Below, one piece after another: positions 15,137-21,608 of a DNA stretch of 32,319 nt; the first letter of the stretch is position 1, and each line of letters starts with the position of its first letter. The notes beneath the pieces are model-generated. The model saw only the letters and a program-made list of their open reading frames with translations, ran no database searches and was not told where the DNA came from. The position numbers and the translations under genes are program-made. Source of the DNA: DATEDA01 sp035286595 (GTDB taxonomy: Bacteria; Pseudomonadota; Gammaproteobacteria; Burkholderiales; SG8-39); the NCBI GenBank assembly GCA_035286595.1, contig DATEDA010000244.1, positions 1-32,319 on the forward strand, written 5' to 3'.

Positions 15137-16480
15137 ATGGAGCTAACGCTCAACCAGACCGCGCAGGACGCCGACCTCGACGTCCTGCGCGCCACCACCC
15201 CGTTCCGCGACGCGCCGGACGCCCTGCTTCGCACGATCACGTCGATCGCGCGGCGCGCACGCCACGCCGCCGGCGAGCGCGTCTATACCGCGGGCGACGA
15301 TGCGGACGACATCTTCATCGTTGTGTCGGGGATAGTCGAGCACGTCTTCACACCGGAGGTCGGGGCGCGCGACCCGCTCAAGCGGATGACGGGTGGCGGC
15401 GTCTTCGGCTGGGCCGGACTGCTGCTCGGCCAGACGAAGCGGCTCGCGACGGTCACGGCGTCCGAGCCGACGGAAGTGTTGCGCATCGGCGCCGAGGAGC
15501 TGGTGAAGGTGCTCGAGTCGGACGCCGCTGCGGGCAACGCGGTGATGGAGCGGTTCGCGTCGATGATCACGCGCGAGTTCACCGTGCCCGAGCTGCTGGC
15601 GCAGGTTAGACGCCTGTCCGGCCGGCCGCAACCCGAGGAGATGACGACCCTCGGGCTCACGATGTACCGCCTGTCGCTGTGGCTGAAGAGCCCGCGCCCG
15701 TACCTGATGGTGGTCGGGTTCGCGCTCTTCCTCGGCTTCTGGTACCTCTCGGTCGAGGTGTGGCGACTCCCGCGCTTCAAGGAAATGCCGGGCATCACCG
15801 CGGTGATCAAGGAGTGGCTGAGCCCCAACCCGACCTACGGGCTCTCCTTCTACACCGCCGAGTACTATCAGCACATCGGGATGTCGGTCTGGCGCGTGGC
15901 ACAGGCGTTCTTTCTCGCCACGGCGCTCGGCGTGCCGTTCGGACTCTTCCTCGGCTGGTCGCGCAAGTTCAAGGAGTACGTGTTCCCGGTGTTCGAGCTG
16001 CTGCGGCCGATCCCGATCCTCGCCTGGGTGCCGCTCGCGATCGTGATGTTCATCGCCACCGAATCGGCGGTGGTGTACCTCGCGTTTCTCGCCGCGTTCT
16101 TCGCCACCGCGCTCAACACCATGCTCGGCGTCGAGTCGATCGACGAATCGTACGTCCGCGCCGCGTCCTGTCTCGGGGCGAAGAAGTCGCAGGTGTTCCG
16201 GCACGTCATCCTGCCCGGCGCCCTGCCGTTCATCTTCACCGGGCTGCAGATCTCGATCGGGGTGTCGTGGTTCTCGCTCGTGGCGGCCGAGATGGTGTCC
16301 GGCCAGTACGGCCTCGGGTACGTGATCAACACCTCGTACATGATGGTGCGCTACCCGACGATCGTGATCGGGATGATCACCCTCGGAGTCGTCGGCTACG
16401 TGACGAGCGCCATGGTGCGCATCGCCGGCGACTACCTGATGGAGTGGCGCGTGCGCGAGCTCGCGCTCGCCGAACGCTGA
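15137..16480 (+). CDS. ABC importer permease with N-terminal cyclic-nucleotide-binding-like domain
   Basis: This 447-residue protein is a fusion. Residues about 15-150 are a CRP-like cNMP-binding barrel (ERVYTAGDDADDIFIVVSG, GGVFGWAGLLLGQTKRLAT) without a DNA-binding domain. Residues about 187-440 are a SsuC/TauC-type permease with six hydrophobic helices and the ATPase-contacting EAA loop (RAASCLGAKKSQVFRHVILP, about 341-360). The usual length of such permeases is 250-290 residues, so the N-terminal 160 residues are extra. As in the other two domains of the cluster, Trp92 replaces the ligand-binding Glu of cAMP-binding proteins, and Arg102 remains. There is no stop or start between the domains. 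The domain would sit in the cytoplasm, where it could gate transport. The stop overlaps the next ATG by one base. Confidence 0.9.
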   Translation: MELTLNQTAQDADLDVLRATTPFRDAPDALLRTITSIARRARHAAGERVYTAGDDADDIFIVVSGIVEHVFTPEVGARDPLKRMTGGGVFGWAGLLLGQTKRLATVTASEPTEVLRIGAEELVKVLESDAAAGNAVMERFASMITREFTVPELLAQVRRLSGRPQPEEMTTLGLTMYRLSLWLKSPRPYLMVVGFALFLGFWYLSVEVWRLPRFKEMPGITAVIKEWLSPNPTYGLSFYTAEYYQHIGMSVWRVAQAFFLATALGVPFGLFLGWSRKFKEYVFPVFELLRPIPILAWVPLAIVMFIATESAVVYLAFLAAFFATALNTMLGVESIDESYVRAASCLGAKKSQVFRHVILPGALPFIFTGLQISIGVSWFSLVAAEMVSGQYGLGYVINTSYMMVRYPTIVIGMITLGVVGYVTSAMVRIAGDYLMEWRVRELALAER

Positions 16481-17337
16481 TGGACCTCCGCGCACCCGAG
16501 CCGGGCGGCCCCGCAGTGACCCGCGGCCACATCCTGATCGACGACGTCGTCAAAGTCTACGACCCGGAGGGCGCGGCAGTGATGGCAGTCGACCACTGCT
16601 CACTCGACATCGACGCCGGCGAGATCTGCATGATCGTCGGGCCGTCCGGCTGCGGAAAGACGACGCTCCTCAACGCAATCGCCGGCTTCCACGACATCAC
16701 CTCGGGCACGATCCTCCTCGACGGCGCGGTGCTGTGCTCAAAGGAGCGGCCGAAGGCCGAGCCGGGTCCGGACCGCATCGTCGTGTTCCAGAACGGCGCG
16801 CTCTTCCCGTGGAAGACCAACCTCGACAACGTGGTCTTCGGGCCGGTGATGCAGGGCAAGCTCACCCCGAAGGAGGCGGTCGACAAGGGCCGCGCGATGA
16901 TGGCGGACGCCGGCCTCGCGGGAGTCGAGCTGAACTACCCGGGCGAGGTCTCGTCCGGGATGCGGCGCCGGGTGGAGATCGTCCGGGCGCTCATGAACGA
17001 CCCGAAGGTGCTGCTGCTCGACGAACCGTATCGCGCCCTCGACTCGCTGACGAAGAGCGTGATGCACGAGGCGCTGCTCGAGATCTACTACAAGAACAAG
17101 GTGACGATCTTCTTCATCACGCACGACCTGGAGGAGGCGATCTTCCTCGGCCACAAGGTGGCGATCATGACCACGCGCCCCTGCAAGCCGAAGAAGGTGC
17201 TGACGGTCGACATCCCGCATCCGCGCGACTACGGCGTGCTCACCTCGAAGCGCTTCCGCGAGCTGATCGAGGAGACCAACGACGCAGTCCACGAGGAAGC
17301 GCTCAAGGCCTTCCAGGCCGGGGAGAAGGAGGGTTGA
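16480..17337 (+). CDS. ABC importer ATPase 1 (degenerate signature motif)
   Basis: This 285-residue NitT/TauT-type ATPase has Walker A GPSGCGKT (54-61), Q-loop Q104, Walker B VLLLDEP (177-183) and the H-loop His215 in FFITHD. The signature motif, normally LSGGQ/M, reads VSSGM (157-161), with Leu to Val and the first Gly to Ser changes. The partner ATPase at 18217 has a good signature but lacks the H-loop His. If the two form a heterodimer, the site made by this protein's Walker motifs and the partner's signature is complete, and the other site is degenerate. Start ATG 16480 overlaps the permease stop. The region before residue 16 is not conserved, and a shorter start is possible. Confidence 0.9.
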   Translation: MDLRAPEPGGPAVTRGHILIDDVVKVYDPEGAAVMAVDHCSLDIDAGEICMIVGPSGCGKTTLLNAIAGFHDITSGTILLDGAVLCSKERPKAEPGPDRIVVFQNGALFPWKTNLDNVVFGPVMQGKLTPKEAVDKGRAMMADAGLAGVELNYPGEVSSGMRRRVEIVRALMNDPKVLLLDEPYRALDSLTKSVMHEALLEIYYKNKVTIFFITHDLEEAIFLGHKVAIMTTRPCKPKKVLTVDIPHPRDYGVLTSKRFRELIEETNDAVHEEALKAFQAGEKEG

Positions 17338-17339
17338 GC

Positions 17340-18215
17340 GTGGCGACAAGGCTGAACAAGATCCTGACGAGCTCGGTGTTCTGGCGCGGGGTGATCTCGA
17401 TCGTTCTCTTCCTCGTGCTGTGGGAGCTCGGCGCGCGGTCGAAGCAGTGGATGGCACCCGAGTACTTCGCGCCGCTCAAGGCCTTCCTCGGCGCGCTGGG
17501 GTTCAAGAAGGACTACCTGCCGTGGATCGGCGTGGTGCCGGCGCCGAGCGCGGTCCTGGCGGCGTGGACGGACGTGCTCACCTCCGCCGGCTACTGGACG
17601 AGCTGGTACATGAGTTTCTTCCGCGTGATGGGCGGCTTCATCGCGGCGATGCTGATCGGCATCCCGTTCGGGCTCGCGCTGGCGGTCAGCCGGACGGCGT
17701 ACGGCACCCTCTTCCCGACCTTCGAGGTGCTGCGCCCGATCCCGCCGCTCGCGTGGGTGCCGGCCTCGATCATCTTCTGGCCGACGCAGGAGCTGTCGAT
17801 CACGTTCGTCACGTTCCTCGGCGCCTTCTACACCATCGTGATCAACGTGCTCGGCGGGGCAAGATCGATCGACCAGCGCTACTTCCAGGCCGCGCAATCG
17901 ATGGGCTCGTCCTCCTGGGACATCTTCCGGCGGGTGATCCTGCCCGGCACGCTGCCGTCGATCGTCGTCGGCTCCGCGGTCGGCATGGGGATCACCTGGG
18001 AGGTGGTCGTGGCCGCCGAGATGATTTCCGGCGGCGGGAGTCAGGCCGCGGGCGGCGGCGGCGGCCTCGGATTCTTCATCTGGAACTCCTACGTCGGCGG
18101 CTCGTACGAGCAGATCGTGGTCGGCATGATCTCGATCGGGATCGCCGGCTACCTTTCGAGCGAGCTGCTGCGCGCGCTCGGGAAGTACGTGACGCCGTGG
18201 TTAAGGGTCCGCTGA
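17340..18215 (+). CDS. ABC importer permease 2
   Basis: This 291-residue membrane protein of the SsuC/TauC/NrtB family has six predicted helices and the EAA loop (FQAAQSMGSSSWDIFRRVILPGTLPS). I chose GTG 17340 because it stands 7 bases after the AAGGAGG site (17326-17332). The TTG at 17334 overlaps the upstream stop and is too close to that site. It differs clearly from the first permease and has no cNMP domain. A glycine-rich insert (GGGSQAAGGGGGLG) lies near the last helices. The pair would form a heterodimeric membrane channel. The next gene begins one base after the stop. Confidence 0.9.
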   Translation: MATRLNKILTSSVFWRGVISIVLFLVLWELGARSKQWMAPEYFAPLKAFLGALGFKKDYLPWIGVVPAPSAVLAAWTDVLTSAGYWTSWYMSFFRVMGGFIAAMLIGIPFGLALAVSRTAYGTLFPTFEVLRPIPPLAWVPASIIFWPTQELSITFVTFLGAFYTIVINVLGGARSIDQRYFQAAQSMGSSSWDIFRRVILPGTLPSIVVGSAVGMGITWEVVVAAEMISGGGSQAAGGGGGLGFFIWNSYVGGSYEQIVVGMISIGIAGYLSSELLRALGKYVTPWLRVR

Positions 18216-18216
18216 C

Positions 18217-19092
18217 GTGACCGCCCTCGCCGATCGGATCCACCCGGCGATTAACGCCGGCGAGCTCGTCGTCAGCGGCGTCTCCAAGAGCTACGGCGCG
18301 ACGCAGCTGCGCAAGGAGGTCGTGGGCGACTGCTCCTTCACAATCGAGCGCGGCAAGCTCACGGTGATGATCGGGCCCTCGGGCTGCGGCAAGAGCACGA
18401 TCATCCGCCTGCTTGCCGGCTTTGAGCGGCCGACGGCGGGCACCGTCGCCCTCGACGGCCAGCCGGTGACCGGCCCCGATCGCGACCGGCTGGTGGTGTT
18501 CCAGGAGACCGCCCTCTTCCCGTGGATGACCACCTACGACAACATCCTCTACGGTCCGCGCGCGCGCGGCGAGGTCACGAAGCAGGCGGTCGACCTGGCC
18601 GAGTTCCTGCTCGCCAAGGTCGGGCTGCAGGACTTCCGGGACAAGTATCCCGGCCAGCTCTCCGGCGGCATGCAGCGCCGCGCCGAGCTCGCGCGGGCGA
18701 TGGTCAACAACCCGAAGGTGATGATCCTCGACGAACCGTTCCGCGGCCTCGACGCGATGACGAAGGAGCTGATGTGGGAGTACTACGCGCGGCTGTTCGA
18801 GGAGTACCACCGCACCAACTTCTTCGTCACCACCGACATCGACGAGGCGGTCTACCTCGCCGACCGCCTCCTCATCATGTCCAACACCCCGACCCAGGTG
18901 CGCGCGGTGGTCGAGGTCGATCTCCCGCGCCCGCGACGGCTGTCGGACCTCGTCGAGAGCGACCGTGCGAACGAGATCAAGCGCGAGGCGCTCTCGATCC
19001 TGCATGCCGAGGCGATGCGCTCGTTCGCGCGCGGCAGCAAGGCCGCGGCGGACTTCGTCGACGCCTATCTCAAGCGCGCGAATCGGAGCTGA
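18217..19092 (+). CDS. ABC importer ATPase 2 (H-loop histidine missing)
   Basis: This 291-residue ATPase has Walker A GPSGCGKS (53-60), Q96, a canonical signature LSGGM (148-152) and Walker B VMILDEP (168-174). Where the switch histidine is expected (THD in the partner ATPase), the sequence reads FFVTTD, with Thr206 in place of His. The bases (ACC ACC GAC) leave no doubt about the reading. The loss is complementary to the defective signature of ATPase 1. A C-terminal extension of about 60 residues after the core may contact the permease or a regulator. Start GTG 18217 lies one base after the permease stop. Confidence 0.9.
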   Translation: MTALADRIHPAINAGELVVSGVSKSYGATQLRKEVVGDCSFTIERGKLTVMIGPSGCGKSTIIRLLAGFERPTAGTVALDGQPVTGPDRDRLVVFQETALFPWMTTYDNILYGPRARGEVTKQAVDLAEFLLAKVGLQDFRDKYPGQLSGGMQRRAELARAMVNNPKVMILDEPFRGLDAMTKELMWEYYARLFEEYHRTNFFVTTDIDEAVYLADRLLIMSNTPTQVRAVVEVDLPRPRRLSDLVESDRANEIKREALSILHAEAMRSFARGSKAAADFVDAYLKRANRS

Positions 19093-19106
19093 CGACCGGC
19101 GGTCCG

Positions 19107-19307
19107 ATGGAGCTCATGTTCACCCGTCCAGCCGTCATCGGCCTCGCGATCGCCGGCGCAGTCCTCGCGGCCCTCGCGTCCGCGCTCCAGGTCAGGGGCA
19201 AAGTGAGCCCGGAGCGCGCCCGGCAGCTGAACCTCACCGGCTACGTGCTGATGGGGCTCAGCATGGCGCTCTTCATCACGATCGGGCTGCGCGGCGGAGC
19301 ACCATGA
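19107..19307 (+). CDS. Small two-helix membrane protein
   Basis: This 66-residue protein has two hydrophobic helices (about residues 6-26 and 44-62) joined by a charged loop (RGKVSPERARQLNLTG). It starts 14 bp after the ATPase 2 stop and is the last gene before an intergenic region with a new promoter. I do not recognise a family. Its place suggests a small accessory subunit of the ABC importer, but that is only inferred from position. The ribosome binding site is poor, so coupling to the upstream gene is likely. Confidence 0.65.
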   Translation: MELMFTRPAVIGLAIAGAVLAALASALQVRGKVSPERARQLNLTGYVLMGLSMALFITIGLRGGAP

Positions 19308-19337
19308 CCGCCCGGCTGAGCGACGGCGTCGCAATCA

Positions 19338-19354
19338 TGTTTCACCAGGCACCC
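19338..19354. promoter_or_regulatory. Degenerate copy of the activator site upstream of the PanB-like gene
   Basis: TGTTTCA-CCA-GGCACCC matches the Rieske-operon site in 6 of 7 bases of the left arm and 4 of 7 of the right arm. Its centre is about 120 bp upstream of the predicted sigma-54 start, nearly the same distance as in the Rieske operon. Confidence 0.35.
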
Positions 19355-19439
19355 GCGGCAGTTTCGTTTCGCAGCAGCCGCTCGCTTGCATCCGGCCCGG
19401 GGCGCGTAGGTTCAAGCGCCGCCGCGAGCGGATCGTGAC

Positions 19440-19454
19440 CGGCACAGGATTTGC
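19440..19454 (+). promoter_or_regulatory. Sigma-54 (-24/-12) promoter of the PanB-like gene
   Basis: CGGCACA-GGAT-TTGC followed by T has a perfect -12 box and GGCAC in the -24 box with exact spacing. The predicted start is near 19466, giving a 38-base leader. It would drive the second part of the cluster (PanB-like, cNMP protein, exporter, GcvT-like). Confidence 0.55.
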
Positions 19455-19503
19455 TGCTCGAAGCCATTGCTCGACGTCCACCGACCCTCAGGAGGAAAGA
19501 TCC

Positions 19504-20385
19504 ATGTCCGACAAGCCCGCCGCGCCTGCGCGCAAGAAGGTCACCATCCCGATGCTGATGGAGAAGATGAAGAAGAATGAGCCGATCGTGCAGCTCGCGG
19601 TGTACGACTACGAGACCGCGATCGTCGCCGACCGGGTCGGCATCGACATCCTCTGCGTGTCCGACACCGGCGGGATGGTGCTCTTCGGCCACGAGGACAC
19701 GACCTCGGTCTCGTTCGAGGAGGTCATGTTCATGGCGCAGGCCGTCAAGCGCGGCTCGAAGTTCGGCCTGCGCATGGTCGACATGCCGTACATGAGCTTC
19801 CACCTCTCGCCGATGCAGGCGGTGGACAACGCGGCGAAGTACGTCTCGCAGGGCGGCGCCGAGGTGATGAAGTGCGAGGGCAACAAGCACCACGCGAAGA
19901 ACATCGAAGCGATCATCAAGGCCGGCATCCCGGTGCAGGGCCACATCGGCATCACCCCGATGCGCATGCCGCAGCTCGGCGGGTTCTTCGCCCAGGGCAA
20001 GACTGCCGATCGCGCGAAGGAGTTGGTCGACGACGCCTGGGCCATGGTCGATGCCGGCTGCTTCTCGATCATGTGCGAGGTGACGACCTCGGAGGTGTGC
20101 GAGTACCTCGCCGAGACGCTGCCGGTGCCGGTGGTCAGCCTCGGGGCCGGCAACCGGGCCCACGGCGTGCACATCATCGGGTCGGACCTCTTCCACCTGT
20201 ACGAGAAGCACACGCCGCGGCACTCCAAGATGTACGCCGACCTGGTGCCGATCATCGAGAAGGGCCTCGCGGACTACCGCGACGACGTGCGCGCGCGCCG
20301 CTACCCCGGCCCCGAGCACACCGTCTTCATGAAAGAGGACGAGCTCGCGCGCTTCCGCGACCTGGCGGGCTGGAAGAAGAAGTGA
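19504..20385 (+). CDS. PanB-like ketopantoate hydroxymethyltransferase paralog
   Basis: This 293-residue TIM-barrel protein is related to PanB, which adds a hydroxymethyl group from methylene-tetrahydrofolate to 2-oxoisovalerate. The metal-ligand positions are kept: D54 (VSDTGGM), D93 (VDMPY) and E125 (KCEG). So are H147 (GHIGITP) and the catalytic E192 (MCEV). The sequence departs from housekeeping PanB elsewhere (FGHEDTTSVSFEEV, MSFHLSPMQAV), and it sits among oxygenase, transporter and GcvT-like genes. A role in C1 or branched-acid chemistry of the catabolised compound is therefore more likely than pantothenate synthesis. It could also run in reverse as an aldolase. It has a strong site (AGGAGGAAA) before ATG 19504 and its own sigma-54-like promoter. 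The stop overlaps the next gene by one base. Confidence 0.85.
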   Translation: MSDKPAAPARKKVTIPMLMEKMKKNEPIVQLAVYDYETAIVADRVGIDILCVSDTGGMVLFGHEDTTSVSFEEVMFMAQAVKRGSKFGLRMVDMPYMSFHLSPMQAVDNAAKYVSQGGAEVMKCEGNKHHAKNIEAIIKAGIPVQGHIGITPMRMPQLGGFFAQGKTADRAKELVDDAWAMVDAGCFSIMCEVTTSEVCEYLAETLPVPVVSLGAGNRAHGVHIIGSDLFHLYEKHTPRHSKMYADLVPIIEKGLADYRDDVRARRYPGPEHTVFMKEDELARFRDLAGWKKK

Positions 20386-20840
20386 TGTCCCTCGCTGCGA
20401 CCGCGCCCGGGGACCTCGAGGTCCTCGGGCAGGCGCGCTTTTTCTCCGGGATCGACCCAGCGCAGCTCGCGCGGCTCGCCGCGCTGGCGCGGCTCGAGCG
20501 CTACCCGGCCGACACGCGGATCTACACGCTCGGCGACCCGGCCGAGGACTTCTATGTCCTCGCCGAGGGAATGGTCCGCTTCACGCTCGGCATCGGCCGC
20601 CGCGAGACCTCGGCGGGCGAGATCATGCGCCGCGGCGACGTCTTCGGCTGGGCGGCGCTCGTCGAGACGACGCAGCGCCGGATCGCGACCGCGTACTGCC
20701 TCACGCCCTGCGCCGTGATCGCGCTCCCCGGCACCGGCCTGGTCGCCTTGATGGACGCCGACCACGGTCTCGGGTACGCGCTGATGAAGCAGCTCTCGAT
20801 CCTCCTCACCAGCGAGCTGAAGAGCTTCGCCGCCGGCTGA
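20385..20840 (+). CDS. Stand-alone cyclic-nucleotide-binding-like domain protein
   Basis: This 151-residue protein is a single CRP-like barrel (RIYTLGDPAEDFYVLAEG, RGDVFGWAALVETTQRRIATA) with a C-terminal helix and no helix-turn-helix. It is the third such domain in the cluster and is closest in sequence to that of the Rieske fusion at 13107: both have YxxGDPAxDFxVL and (E/D)VFGWAAL. Trp89 replaces the ribose-binding Glu of cAMP-binding proteins, while the arginine pair (98-99) remains. It could buffer or deliver the ligand, or control the neighbouring exporter or PanB-like enzyme. Translation is probably coupled to the PanB-like gene. Confidence 0.85.
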   Translation: MSLAATAPGDLEVLGQARFFSGIDPAQLARLAALARLERYPADTRIYTLGDPAEDFYVLAEGMVRFTLGIGRRETSAGEIMRRGDVFGWAALVETTQRRIATAYCLTPCAVIALPGTGLVALMDADHGLGYALMKQLSILLTSELKSFAAG

Positions 20841-20861
20841 AGCGAAGCCCCGGCCGCGTTC

Positions 20862-21608
20862 TTGACGACCTACGTTCTGCTCGCCCTCGCTGCGGCTGCG
20901 GTCGGCCTGTTCATCGGCACGGTCGGGGTCGGCGGCATCCTCCTCATTCCCGCCCTCGCGTACGTCGGCGGCCTGACGGTCCATACCGCGGCCGCCACCG
21001 CGCTCTTCACGTTCGCGTTCACCGGCCTCCTCGGCACCCTCCTCTTCCAGCGTCGCGGCTCGATCGACTGGCGCATCACCGTCCCGGTCGGCGTGGGTGC
21101 GATCGTCTTCAGCGTGCTCGGCGCCTGGGCGAGCTCGCGCATCGACGCGCGGCCGCTGGCGCTGATCATCGCCGCGATCATCGTGCTTGCCGGCGGATAC
21201 CTCCTTCTGCCGGGGCGCAAGCGTGAGGTCTTCCGCGACGGCCGCTCGCACGCCGAGCAGCTGATGCTGCTCGGCATCGGGGCCGTCTCGGGGTTCGGCT
21301 CCGGGCTCTCCGGCGCCGGCGGCCCGCTGTTCTCGGTGCCGATGATGGTGCTCGCCGGCTTCGTCCCGCTCGCTTCGGTAGGCACGAGCCAGGTCCTCCA
21401 GATCGTCGCCGCGGCCTTCGGCACCGCGGGCAACCTCGCCTACGGACACATCGACTTCGCCGTGGCCGGCTGGATCACGGCGTTCGAGCTGGCGGGCGTG
21501 GTGGCCGGCGTCCGCCTCGCGCACGCCGTCGGGGTCGAAACGCTGCGCCGGCTCGCGGCAGGGCTCTGCATCGCCGTCGGCGCGCTCATGCTGTGGCGCA
21601 ACTTCTAG
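20862..21608 (+). CDS. TauE/SafE-family anion exporter
   Basis: This 248-residue membrane protein has about eight hydrophobic helices and the two family signatures: GTVGVGGILLIPAL near the N-terminus and SGLSGAGGPLFSVPMMVL near the middle. Family members are thought to export sulfite, sulfoacetate or other sulfur-containing anions. Its place in an oxygenase/sulfonate-type transporter cluster suggests removal of excess sulfite. The start is TTG at 20862, and no ATG or GTG fits upstream. Its last 16 bases overlap the GcvT-like gene. Confidence 0.88.
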   Translation: MTTYVLLALAAAAVGLFIGTVGVGGILLIPALAYVGGLTVHTAAATALFTFAFTGLLGTLLFQRRGSIDWRITVPVGVGAIVFSVLGAWASSRIDARPLALIIAAIIVLAGGYLLLPGRKREVFRDGRSHAEQLMLLGIGAVSGFGSGLSGAGGPLFSVPMMVLAGFVPLASVGTSQVLQIVAAAFGTAGNLAYGHIDFAVAGWITAFELAGVVAGVRLAHAVGVETLRRLAAGLCIAVGALMLWRNF

